From Nocardioides furvisabuli (lineage in GTDB: Bacteria > Actinomycetota > Actinomycetes > Propionibacteriales > Nocardioidaceae), in the NCBI RefSeq assembly GCF_021083185.1, contig NZ_JAIGQB010000003.1, forward strand, positions 372,001-436,000: 64,000 bases of DNA. Reading direction: 5' to 3'. Positions 52,036 to 60,006 of this stretch are shown here, one piece after another (position 1 is the stretch's first letter; each line of letters begins with the position of its first letter). Both the position numbers and the translations under genes were made by a program. Under the pieces are notes generated by a model, which searched no databases, was not told where the DNA came from, and worked only from the letters and a program-made list of their open reading frames with translations.

Positions 52036-53589
52036 ATGGCGACCACCAGCGCGACGACCGCCACGCCCAGGAGGGCCGCACGGCTACTCGCCGCGCTGCT
52101 CGTGGCCGTGCTCGCCCTCGCGACCCTGGCGGCGCTCCCGGCGCCCCGGGCCGCCGGTGCCGGCGACCGGGCGGAGCGGTGGGCGGGATTCCGCATCCCC
52201 AGCACCGGCCGGGCGGCCGGCGGCTGGATCGGTGGCTATCGGCTCGGCGGCACGCCCGTCTTCGTGATCACGCCCGGCCGGCGCCCCAACCGGGCGGGGT
52301 TCCGGCCCGCCGCCGCCACCGCGGACCTGCGCGGCGCGAAGGCTCCCTCGCTCGCCCGGACCCGGCGAGCCGCCTGGATCCTGTCGAAGTACGGCGGCCA
52401 CAGGGACGCCGTGCAAGCTGCCGCGGTCGACGCCGCGGTCCTGCACCTGCTCGGCGGTCGGACTTGGCGTCTGGGTCGACCGCGAGGCTCCGCCCGGGTA
52501 CGGAACTCGGGCGATCCGGGCACCGTGCGTCGCTACGCACGCCTCATGCTGGGCGGGTCCCGCGCGAGCGCGGGGCCCTACGCCGTCAGGGTCCAGCCCA
52601 CCGTCGCCGACGTGGGTGGGGTGACGGCCGTGACGGTGCGCGTGACCGACGGTCACGGAGGCCCGGTCGCCGGCCTGCCGGTGAGCGTCACGTCGCCCGA
52701 CGGCGGCACCTCCCAGCCGGTCGCCGGCCCGGTCGAGGCGGTGACCGGCGACGACGGGCGGGCGTTGGTGAGACTCGCCGCGCCCCTCGCTGGCTGGCGC
52801 ACCGTCGTCGCCGAGGTCGGGCAGGTCCCGCTGCACTGGTTGCGGGTGCGCGCCGCGGCCCGTGGCCGCCAGGCGTCGGTCGCGGAGGGCGGCGTCCGCC
52901 GCACGCTCACGGCCAGCGCGCGCGTCGCGGTCCGCGGGCCGCAGTCACTGACGATCGCAGCGGACCCGAACGTGCTCGTGGCCGGGTCCCCGGCGCGGGT
53001 GGTCGCGACGGTCGACGGCGACGGCTCGAGGCGGGGAGCCACGGCGTCGCTGCACGGACCCTTCGCGTCGGTGGCCGAGGCGCACTGCGACGGCCCTGCG
53101 GTGGGGACGGCCTCGCTGCCGGTGGAGGGCGACGGTGCCTACGCCTCACCGGCGATCACGCCGTCCGTCGGGGGGCGCTACCTGTGGCGCGTCGCGGTCG
53201 ACGGATCCGACGCGACCGTGCCGGTGGCGTCGTGCGGGGCGCCGGTGCGGGTGCGCGGCCGCTCGACGGTGGCGGTCTCTGCTCCTGCCACCGCGGCTCC
53301 GTTCGACGTGGTCTCGACGCAGGTGTCCCTCGCCGGGCTGCCGTTCGGCGGCCCGGTCGACGTGACGACCTCGCTCTACGGTCCCTACGACACGGCCGGC
53401 CAGGCCTGCACGGGCAACCACCGCGACGTCGTGCAGCGCCGCCCGGGCAACGGCACGTTCACGTCGCTGAGCTTCCAGGTGGAGGAGCGCGGCTGGTACG
53501 CGTGGCGCGCCTCGGTCCCCGAGGGCGACCTGTGGCTGGGGTCGAGCTCGACGTGCGGAGCCGTGGGGAGCCTGACCCAGGTGCAATAA
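52036..53589 (+). CDS. Secreted surface-type protein with thioester-like N-domain and Ig-like repeats
   Basis: A 517-aa protein with a signal peptide (LLAALLVAVLALATLAALPAPRAAGAG). The N-domain (GWIGGYRLGGTPVFVITPG, WILSKYGGHRDAVQAAAVDAAVLHLLGG) resembles thioester-domain surface proteins, but the expected cysteine (YCID) is replaced by VFVI, so no thioester bond can form. Several beta-sandwich repeats follow, with conserved Gly-Pro (HGPFASVAEAHC, YGPYDTAGQACTG) and paired cysteines. No LPXTG signal or final membrane span. It starts 11 bp after the SARP gene with GAGGAGG upstream. Confidence 0.7.
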   Translation: MATTSATTATPRRAARLLAALLVAVLALATLAALPAPRAAGAGDRAERWAGFRIPSTGRAAGGWIGGYRLGGTPVFVITPGRRPNRAGFRPAAATADLRGAKAPSLARTRRAAWILSKYGGHRDAVQAAAVDAAVLHLLGGRTWRLGRPRGSARVRNSGDPGTVRRYARLMLGGSRASAGPYAVRVQPTVADVGGVTAVTVRVTDGHGGPVAGLPVSVTSPDGGTSQPVAGPVEAVTGDDGRALVRLAAPLAGWRTVVAEVGQVPLHWLRVRAAARGRQASVAEGGVRRTLTASARVAVRGPQSLTIAADPNVLVAGSPARVVATVDGDGSRRGATASLHGPFASVAEAHCDGPAVGTASLPVEGDGAYASPAITPSVGGRYLWRVAVDGSDATVPVASCGAPVRVRGRSTVAVSAPATAAPFDVVSTQVSLAGLPFGGPVDVTTSLYGPYDTAGQACTGNHRDVVQRRPGNGTFTSLSFQVEERGWYAWRASVPEGDLWLGSSSTCGAVGSLTQVQ

Positions 53590-53591
53590 AA

Positions 53592-53605
53592 AGTCAGGCT
53601 TGACT
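53592..53605. promoter_or_regulatory. TetR operator candidate before the acyl-CoA operon
   Basis: AGTCA-GGCT-TGACT at 53592-53605 lies 29 bp before the TetR GTG and 3 bp after the upstream gene's stop. TTGACT within it looks like a -35 element. Five-bp arms and 4-nt spacer suit a TetR autoregulatory site. Confidence 0.4.
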
Positions 53606-53634
53606 GTTTGTTTGTGCGGCGGCAGGCTGATGCC

Positions 53635-54255
53635 GTGACCTCCCAGGCCCAGACGACCCGCGTCCCGCAGGCGGACCGGACGCGTGCGATGCGGGCGCGG
53701 CTGCTGGAGGCGACGGTGGAGCTGCTGGTGGAGCGCGGCTTCGCCGGCACGTCCACCACGCTCGTCTCCGAGCGGGCAGGGGTGAGCCGCGGGGCCCAGC
53801 TGCACCACTTCCCCACGAAGAACGACCTGGTGGTCGCCGCCGTCGAGCACCTCACCGAGCTGCGCGGGGCCGAGCTCGCCGACGCGGTGGCGCAGCTGCC
53901 GACCGGCAAGCGGCGTACGCGGGCGGTCGTGGAGATGCTCGGCGACCACTTCGCCTCACCGGTCTTCACCGCGGCGCTCGAGCTGTGGGTCGCGGCCCGC
54001 ACCGACGCGGCGCTCCTCGCGGCCGTCTCGCCGCTGGAGCAGCGGGTGGGGCGCGAGACCCACCGCCTCACCGTCACCGCGCTCGGCGCCGACGAGTCGC
54101 GTCCCGGAGTGCGCGAGCTCGTGCAGGCCACCCTCGACCTGGTGCGCGGGCTGGGCCTGGCCGCCACGATCACCGACGACTCCGCCCGCCGTCGCCGCAT
54201 CCTCCGGGAGTGGGCCGACGTGCTCGACAAGGAACTGGCAGGGACCCCGAGATGA
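53635..54255 (+). CDS. TetR family transcriptional regulator
   Basis: A 206-aa TetR protein. The N-terminal HTH is RARLLEATVELLVERGFAGTSTTLVSERAGVSRGAQLHHFPTKNDLV (about 21-67). The C-terminal effector domain is Ala/Leu-rich helical. The GTG at 53635 is chosen to give a normal N-terminus; it lies inside a longer frame. Its stop overlaps the next gene by 4 bp, so it controls and is translated with the eight-gene operon. The effector is likely an acyl-CoA. Resembles AtuR by context only. Confidence 0.85.
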   Translation: MTSQAQTTRVPQADRTRAMRARLLEATVELLVERGFAGTSTTLVSERAGVSRGAQLHHFPTKNDLVVAAVEHLTELRGAELADAVAQLPTGKRRTRAVVEMLGDHFASPVFTAALELWVAARTDAALLAAVSPLEQRVGRETHRLTVTALGADESRPGVRELVQATLDLVRGLGLAATITDDSARRRRILREWADVLDKELAGTPR

Positions 54256-55031
54256 CCGACGTGCTCACCCAGGTGCTCGACGACCTCGCGGCGGAGGGCG
54301 ACCGGCTCGAGGCGCTCGTCGCCGACCTCGACGCGGCCGGCTGGCACACGCCCACGCCCGCTCCCGGCTGGGACGTCGCGACCCAGGTCGCCCACCTCGC
54401 CTGGACCGACGGGGTCGCCGTCAGGGCGGCGACCGACAAGGACGCGTGGGACGCCGTCGTCCTCGGGGCGATCGCCGACCCGGAGGGCTACGTCGACGCC
54501 CAGGCGCTGGCGCTCGCCCAGGACGACGACCTGCTCGGCCGCTGGCGCCGCGCCCGCGCCGACCTCCGCGCCGCGCTCGTCGCGATGCCGAAGGGCGAGA
54601 AGATGCCGTGGTTCGGTCCGCCGATGTCGGCCACGTCGATGGCCACCGCGCGGCTGATGGAGACCTGGGCGCACAGCCTCGACGTCCACGAGGGCCTCGG
54701 TGCGCCCGTCGAGGACACCGACCGGATCCGCCACGTCGCCCACCTCGGCGTACGCACCCGCAACTTCGCCCACTCCGTGCACGGTCTCGACGCCCCGGCC
54801 GAGGAGTTCCGCATCGACCTCGTCTCGCCGTCCGGCGAGGTCTGGAGCTGGGGACCGGAGGACGCGGCGCAGACCGTGACCGGCAGCGCGGGCGACTTCT
54901 GCCGTCTCGTCACCCAGCGCGTCCACCGCGCCGACACCGACCTCGTCGCCACCGGCGCCGACGCCGACCGCTGGCTCGACATCGCGCAGGCCTTTGCGGG
55001 ACAGCCCGGCGAGGGACGGGCGCCGAAGTGA
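54252..55031 (+). CDS. TIGR03084 family metal-binding protein
   Basis: A 259-aa protein of the DinB/maleylpyruvate-isomerase-like family, a four-helix bundle with a metal site. GWDVATQVAHLAWTD has the first metal-ligand histidine, and ARLMETWAHSLDVHEGLG the other two. Members of TIGR03084 occur next to AtuA-like and carboxylase genes in actinobacteria, role unknown. ATGA overlap with the TetR stop (54252-54255) and GTGA overlap with the AtuA-like gene support the operon. Confidence 0.8.
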   Translation: MTDVLTQVLDDLAAEGDRLEALVADLDAAGWHTPTPAPGWDVATQVAHLAWTDGVAVRAATDKDAWDAVVLGAIADPEGYVDAQALALAQDDDLLGRWRRARADLRAALVAMPKGEKMPWFGPPMSATSMATARLMETWAHSLDVHEGLGAPVEDTDRIRHVAHLGVRTRNFAHSVHGLDAPAEEFRIDLVSPSGEVWSWGPEDAAQTVTGSAGDFCRLVTQRVHRADTDLVATGADADRWLDIAQAFAGQPGEGRAPK

Positions 55032-56740
55032 CCACGCGGCCGATCAGGATCGGCAACTGCTCCGGCTTCTACGGCGACCGCCTCAGCGCGATGCGCGAGA
55101 TGCTCGAGGGCGGCGAGCTTGACGTCCTCACCGGCGACTACCTCGCCGAGCTGACCATGCTCATCCTGGGCAAGGACCAGCTCAAGGACCCGACCCTGGG
55201 CTATGCCCGCACCTTCGTCCGCCAGCTCGAGGACTGTCTCGGACTGGCCCTGGAGAAGAGGGTGCGCCTGATCGCCAACGCCGGCGGCCTCAACCCCGCC
55301 GGTCTCGCCGACAGGCTCCGCGAGGTCGCCCGCGGCCTGGGCCTCGACCCCCGGGTCGCGCACGTCGAGGGCGACGACGTACGCCACCTGTCCTTCTCGG
55401 GCGCCCTCACCGCCAACGCCTACCTCGGCGGCTTCGGCATCGCCGCGGCGCTGACCGCCGGCGCGGACGTCGTGGTCACCGGCCGCGTGACCGATGCCTC
55501 GCTCGTCGTCGGCCCGGCGGTCGCGCACCACGGCTGGACGCCGGAGTCCTACGACGAGCTGGCGGGTGCGGTCGTCGCCGGCCACGTCATCGAGTGCGGC
55601 ACCCAGGCGACGGGTGGCAACTTCAGCGGCTTCCTGGCCCTGCCCGACCGGCAGCGGCCGCTCGGCTTCCCGGTCGCCGAGGTCGCCGCCGACGGCACGA
55701 GCGTCATCACCAAGCACGCCGGCACCGGAGGCGCGGTCACCCTCGACACCGTCACCGCGCAGCTCGTCTACGAGATCCAGTCCACCCGCTACCTCGGCCC
55801 CGACGTCACCGTCCACCTCGACTCGGTGCGCCTTGAGCAGGAGGCCGAGGACCGCGTGGTGATCAGCGGGGTGGTCGGCGAGGCGCCGCCGGCGCGCCTG
55901 AAGGTCTGCGTCAACGAGCTCGGCGGCTGGCGCAACAGCCTCGAGCTCGTGCTGACCGGGCTCGACGTCGAGGCCAAGGCGGCGTGGGTGAAGGACCAGC
56001 TGGAGCCCCGCCTGAGCGCGGCCGAGGTCACCTGGTCCGACGTACGCGTCCCGCCGCTCGACGCCGACACCGAGGAGTCGGCCTCGACCCTGCTGCGGTG
56101 CACCGTCAAGGACCCCTCGCCCGACCCGGTCGGTCGCGCCTTCACCTCCGCCGCGGTCGAGCTCGCGCTCGGCTCCTACCCCGGTTTCACCATGACGGCC
56201 CCGCCCGCCGCGGCCACGCCCTACGGCGTCTACCGCGCGGCGTACGTCGACCGCGCCGACGTCACGCACACCGTCGTCCACGCCGACGGCCGCCGCGAGG
56301 TCGTCGCCGAGCCCACGTCCTTCACTCCCGCGCAGGCGGCGCCCGGCGCCCGGCCGTCGCCGTACCCCGCCCGCACCGACTCGCTGACCCGCCGCCTTCC
56401 GCTCGGCACCTTCGTCCACGCCCGCTCCGGCGACAAGGGCGGCGACGCCAACATCGGCCTCTGGGTGGCGCACGACGCTGTCGACCGCGAGACCTACGAC
56501 GCCCGCGTGCAGTGGCTGTGCAAGGTGATGTCGCCGCGCGGCATCGGTGCGCTCCTGCCGGAGGCCGCCGACCTCGACGTCGACGTGTGGCTCCTGCCCC
56601 AGCTCGGCGCGGTCAACCTCGTCGTCCACGGCCTGCTCGGCCAGGGCGTCGCCGCCTCCACGCGCTTCGACCCGCAGGCCAAGGGCCTCGGTGAGTGGCT
56701 GCGCTCGCGGCTCGTCTCGATCGAGGACTCGCTCCTGTGA
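55028..56740 (+). CDS. AtuA-like protein (DUF1446), acyclic terpene utilisation
   Basis: A 570-aa protein. The N-terminal ~430 residues match the DUF1446/AtuA domain (IRIGNCSGFYGDRLSAM, DVLTGDYLAELTMLIL, VVTGRVTDASLVVGPA, ECGTQATGGNFSGF). The C-terminal ~110 residues (HARSGDKGGDANIGLWV, YDARVQWLC) match the small AtuA-like ferredoxin-fold domain. In Pseudomonas the atu cluster degrades citronellol and geraniol; AtuA's exact reaction is not established. GTG start overlaps the previous stop. Neighbours encode a carboxylase and dehydrogenases, consistent with that pathway. Confidence 0.8.
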   Translation: MTTRPIRIGNCSGFYGDRLSAMREMLEGGELDVLTGDYLAELTMLILGKDQLKDPTLGYARTFVRQLEDCLGLALEKRVRLIANAGGLNPAGLADRLREVARGLGLDPRVAHVEGDDVRHLSFSGALTANAYLGGFGIAAALTAGADVVVTGRVTDASLVVGPAVAHHGWTPESYDELAGAVVAGHVIECGTQATGGNFSGFLALPDRQRPLGFPVAEVAADGTSVITKHAGTGGAVTLDTVTAQLVYEIQSTRYLGPDVTVHLDSVRLEQEAEDRVVISGVVGEAPPARLKVCVNELGGWRNSLELVLTGLDVEAKAAWVKDQLEPRLSAAEVTWSDVRVPPLDADTEESASTLLRCTVKDPSPDPVGRAFTSAAVELALGSYPGFTMTAPPAAATPYGVYRAAYVDRADVTHTVVHADGRREVVAEPTSFTPAQAAPGARPSPYPARTDSLTRRLPLGTFVHARSGDKGGDANIGLWVAHDAVDRETYDARVQWLCKVMSPRGIGALLPEAADLDVDVWLLPQLGAVNLVVHGLLGQGVAASTRFDPQAKGLGEWLRSRLVSIEDSLL

Positions 56741-57870
56741 GCGCGGAGAGGGAGGCGCTGCGTGCCACTGCTGCCGAGTTCGTGCGCCGGGAGGTCGTGC
56801 CGCACCTGCAGGGCTGGGAGGACGCAGGCTCGATCCCGCGCTCACTGCACCGCACGGCCGGCGAGCTGGGGCTGATCGGCGTCGGCTTCGCCGAGGACGT
56901 CGGCGGCAGCGGCGGTGACCTGCTCGACTCGGTCGCGATGCAGGAGGCGATGTTCGATGCCGGCGCGTCCAGCGGGCTGATGGCGGGCCTCCTCACCGCC
57001 GGGATCGCCCTGCCGCACATCGCAGCGAGCGGCAACACCGACCTCGTCGACCGCTTCGTGCGCCCCACTCTGGCCGGCGACCTGATCGGCTCGCTCGCGA
57101 TCACCGAGCCCGGCGGCGGCTCCGACGTCGCCCGGATCACCACCCGCGCCGAGCGGGTCGGCGACCACTACGTCGTCAACGGCGCCAAGACCTTCATCAC
57201 CTCGGGCGTGCGCGCCGACTTCGTCACCACCGCCGTCCGGACCGGTGGCCCCGGCCACGGCGGGATCTCGCTGCTGGTCATCGAGAAGGGCACGCCCGGC
57301 TTCACCGTCGACCGCGCGCTGCGCAAGATGGGCTGGCACTGCTCCGACACCGCCGAGCTGTCCTTCGTCGACGTACGCGTCCCGGTGGCCAACCTGGTCG
57401 GCGAGGAGGGTGCCGGGTTCGGGCAGATCGCCGAGCAGTTCGTCGTGGAGCGGATCGCGCTGGCGGTGCACGGCTACGGCATCGCGGGGCGCGCGCTCGA
57501 CCTCGCCGCGGCGTACGCCCGTGACCGACACGCGTTCGGCCGTCCGCTGACCGACAACCAGACCGTCCAGCACACGCTGGTCGAGATGCGCCGCCAGGTC
57601 GAGGTCGCGCGCGCCTACACGCACGCCGTCGCGGCACGCCACGTCGCGGGCGAGTTCGTCGTCGCCGAGGCGTGCCTGGCCAAGCAGACCGCGGTCGACT
57701 GCGCGGCCCACGTCTGCGACCGGGCCGTCCAGGTGTTCGGCGGCTCCGGATACATGCACGGGACCGAGGTGGAGCGGCACTTCCGCGACGCCCGGATCCT
57801 GCCGATCGGGGGCGGCGCCGACGAGGTGCTGCGCGACCTGACGGCCAAGCTGATGGGTTATGCAGGATGA
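56737..57870 (+). CDS. Acyl-CoA dehydrogenase
   Basis: A 377-aa FAD enzyme introducing the alpha-beta double bond of acyl-CoAs. SLAITEPGGGSDVARITT and FITSGVRADFVTTAVR are the FAD/CoA segments, and VQVFGGSGYMHGTEVERHFRDARILPIGGGADEVLRD carries the catalytic-type Glu. GTG at 56737 overlaps the AtuA-like stop (GTGA). A second ACAD ends the operon. Substrate is unassigned; isovaleryl-, citronellyl- or other branched acyl-CoA are likely. Confidence 0.85.
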   Translation: MSAEREALRATAAEFVRREVVPHLQGWEDAGSIPRSLHRTAGELGLIGVGFAEDVGGSGGDLLDSVAMQEAMFDAGASSGLMAGLLTAGIALPHIAASGNTDLVDRFVRPTLAGDLIGSLAITEPGGGSDVARITTRAERVGDHYVVNGAKTFITSGVRADFVTTAVRTGGPGHGGISLLVIEKGTPGFTVDRALRKMGWHCSDTAELSFVDVRVPVANLVGEEGAGFGQIAEQFVVERIALAVHGYGIAGRALDLAAAYARDRHAFGRPLTDNQTVQHTLVEMRRQVEVARAYTHAVAARHVAGEFVVAEACLAKQTAVDCAAHVCDRAVQVFGGSGYMHGTEVERHFRDARILPIGGGADEVLRDLTAKLMGYAG

Positions 57871-57880
57871 GAGGAACGCG

Positions 57881-58351
57881 ATGATCAAGCTGCCGTCCCT
57901 GGGTGACGAGGTGTCGGTCTGGATGGACGCCCCGCCGGCCGAGGTCTGGGACCTCGTCAGCGACGTGACCCGGATCGGGGAGTTCAGCCCCGAGACGTTC
58001 GAGGCGAAGTGGACCCGCGGGTCCACGGGCCCCGAGGTCGGGGCCTACTTCGCCGGCCACGTGAAGCGCAACGGCGTGGGACCGACGTACTGGTCGCCGT
58101 GCCGCGTCACCGCCTGCGAGCCCGAGAAGGTCTTCGAGTTCTCCGTCGGCACCGACGCGGTGACGGTCAACAACTGGGGCTACCGGCTCGAGCCCCGGGA
58201 CGGCGGGACGCTGGTCACCGAGTACTTCCGGATGGAGCCGTCGCTGTTCACGCGCGTCTACTGGACCCTCCTCGGCGCGCTGCGCGGACGGACCAACCGC
58301 AAGGGGATGCGGACCACGCTGGAGCGGATGAAGGCGGTGGTCGAGAAGTGA
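57881..58351 (+). CDS. SRPBCC family protein (START-like)
   Basis: A 156-aa helix-grip fold protein. N-terminal segment (SVWMDAPPAEVWDLVSDVTRIGEFSPETFEAKW) is the polyketide-cyclase/dehydratase signature. Such proteins bind hydrophobic ligands; some are cyclases, most are carriers. ATG 57881 is preferred over the ATG at 57860 because GAGAGG lies 7 nt upstream; the ACAD gene ends just before. GTGA overlap to the carboxylase gene. Possibly aids hydrophobic acyl-CoA handling. Confidence 0.8.
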   Translation: MIKLPSLGDEVSVWMDAPPAEVWDLVSDVTRIGEFSPETFEAKWTRGSTGPEVGAYFAGHVKRNGVGPTYWSPCRVTACEPEKVFEFSVGTDAVTVNNWGYRLEPRDGGTLVTEYFRMEPSLFTRVYWTLLGALRGRTNRKGMRTTLERMKAVVEK

Positions 58352-60006
58352 CCGGCAACCGCGGGGCCATGCTCGAGAAGCTCGCCGACCTCGACGCCCA
58401 GCACGCGGTCGCCGTCGCCGGTGGAGGAGAGAAGTACGTCGACCGCCACCACGCGCGCGGCAAGCTGACCGCGCGCGAGCGGATCGAGCTGCTCCTCGAC
58501 CCCGGATCGGCCTTCCTTGAGCTCTCGCCGCTCGCCGGGTGGGGGTCGGACTTCACCGTCGGCGCCTCGGTGGTCACCGGCATCGGCGTGGTCGAGGGCG
58601 TGGAGTGCGTGATCAGCGCCAACGACCCCACCGTGAAGGGCGGCGCGAGCAACCCCTGGACGGTGAAGAAGATCTTCCGGGCCTCGCAGATCGCCGAGGA
58701 GAACGATCTCCCGACGATCTCGCTGGTCGAGTCGGGCGGAGCGGACCTGCCGACGCAGAAGGAGATCTTCATCCCCGGCGGCAGGCTCTTCCGCGACCTC
58801 ACGCGCGCCTCGGCGCGACGCCAGCCCACGATCGCGCTGGTCTTCGGCAACTCGACCGCCGGCGGGGCGTACGTCCCCGGCATGAGCGACTACACCGTCT
58901 TCGTCCGAGGCGGCGCCAAGGTGTTCCTCGGCGGCCCGCCCCTGGTGAAGATGGCCACCGGCGAGGAGTCCGACGACGAGTCGCTGGGCGGTGCGGAGAT
59001 GCACGCCCGCGTGTCGGGGCTCGCCGACTACCTCGCCGAGGACGAGCACGACGCGATCCGGATCGGGCGGCGGATCGTGGCCCGGCTCAACCGGCGCCGC
59101 GTCGCGATCCCCGGGTACCCGGGGAACCTGGAGCCTCACCCCCGAAACTTCGGGGGGGAACCTCAACTTTCCCCGGGTACCCGGGGAACGCCACAGGGCC
59201 GGGGCGACTTCGCCGAGCCCGACGCCGACCCCGAGGGCCTCCTGGACCTCATCCCGACAGACCTCAAGGAGCCGTTCGACCCCCGCGAGGTGATCGTGCG
59301 AATCGTCGACGGCACGAGCGAGCGCAACGGCCGGCCCTTCGACGAGTTCAAGCCGCTCTACGGCACCTCGCTCGTCACCGGTTGGGCCGAGCTGCACGGC
59401 CAGCCGATCGGCATCCTGGCCAACGCGCAGGGCGTGCTGTTCTCCGAGGAGGCGCAGAAGGCGACACAGTTCATCCAGCTCGCCAACTCCTCGCACACCC
59501 CGCTGCTGTTCCTGCACAACACGACCGGCTACATGGTCGGCAAGGACTACGAGCAGGGCGGCATCATCAAGCACGGCGCGATGATGATCAACGCGGTGTC
59601 CAACTCCACCGTGCCCCACCTGAGCGTGATCATGGGCGCGTCCTACGGCGCCGGCAACTACGGCATGAACGGCCGCGCCTTCGACCCGCGCTTCCTCTTC
59701 ACCTGGCCCAGCGCGAAGTCCGCGGTCATGGGTCCGGCCCAGCTCGCCGGCGTCCTCGAGATCGTCGCCCAGCAGTCCGCGGAGTCCAAGGGCGAGGTCT
59801 TCGACGCCGAGGGCTTCCAGGGCGTCAAGGACTACGTCGAGGCCTCGGTGGAGGAGCAGTCGCTGCCCTACTTCCTCTCCGGGATGCTCTACGACGACGG
59901 GGTCATCGACCCGCGCGACACCCGCACGGTGCTGGCGATCTGCCTCAGCGTCATCGCCAACGCGCCGATCCGGGGCGCCGACCGATTCGGGGTGTTCCGC
60001 CCATGA
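58348..60006 (+). CDS. Acyl-CoA carboxylase beta subunit (carboxyltransferase) carrying an in-frame repeat
   Basis: A 552-aa carboxyltransferase, two crotonase-like halves. DPTVKGGASNPWTVKKI and AGGAYVPGMSDYTVFV belong to the N half; GILANAQGVLFSEEAQK, FLHNTTGYMVG and GASYGAGNYGM to the C half. Residues ~252-282 (AIPGYPGNLEPHPRNFGG...) are encoded by a 92-bp palindromic repeat inserted in the linker between the halves, in frame. Such linkers tolerate insertions. It pairs with the downstream alpha subunit. Substrate may be geranyl-, methylcrotonyl- or another acyl-CoA. Confidence 0.88.
   Translation: MTGNRGAMLEKLADLDAQHAVAVAGGGEKYVDRHHARGKLTARERIELLLDPGSAFLELSPLAGWGSDFTVGASVVTGIGVVEGVECVISANDPTVKGGASNPWTVKKIFRASQIAEENDLPTISLVESGGADLPTQKEIFIPGGRLFRDLTRASARRQPTIALVFGNSTAGGAYVPGMSDYTVFVRGGAKVFLGGPPLVKMATGEESDDESLGGAEMHARVSGLADYLAEDEHDAIRIGRRIVARLNRRRVAIPGYPGNLEPHPRNFGGEPQLSPGTRGTPQGRGDFAEPDADPEGLLDLIPTDLKEPFDPREVIVRIVDGTSERNGRPFDEFKPLYGTSLVTGWAELHGQPIGILANAQGVLFSEEAQKATQFIQLANSSHTPLLFLHNTTGYMVGKDYEQGGIIKHGAMMINAVSNSTVPHLSVIMGASYGAGNYGMNGRAFDPRFLFTWPSAKSAVMGPAQLAGVLEIVAQQSAESKGEVFDAEGFQGVKDYVEASVEEQSLPYFLSGMLYDDGVIDPRDTRTVLAICLSVIANAPIRGADRFGVFRP
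59101..59192. repeat. 92-bp palindromic repeat inside the carboxylase beta gene
   Basis: Second copy of the element at 25395-25486. Both ends carry CCCCGGGTACCCGGGG, and the centre here is an intact hairpin CCCCCGAA-AC-TTCGGGGG (the intergenic copy is decayed at this point). It encodes residues ~252-282 without disturbing the frame, making a protein-coding palindromic element analogous to Rickettsia RPEs. Confidence 0.85.
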
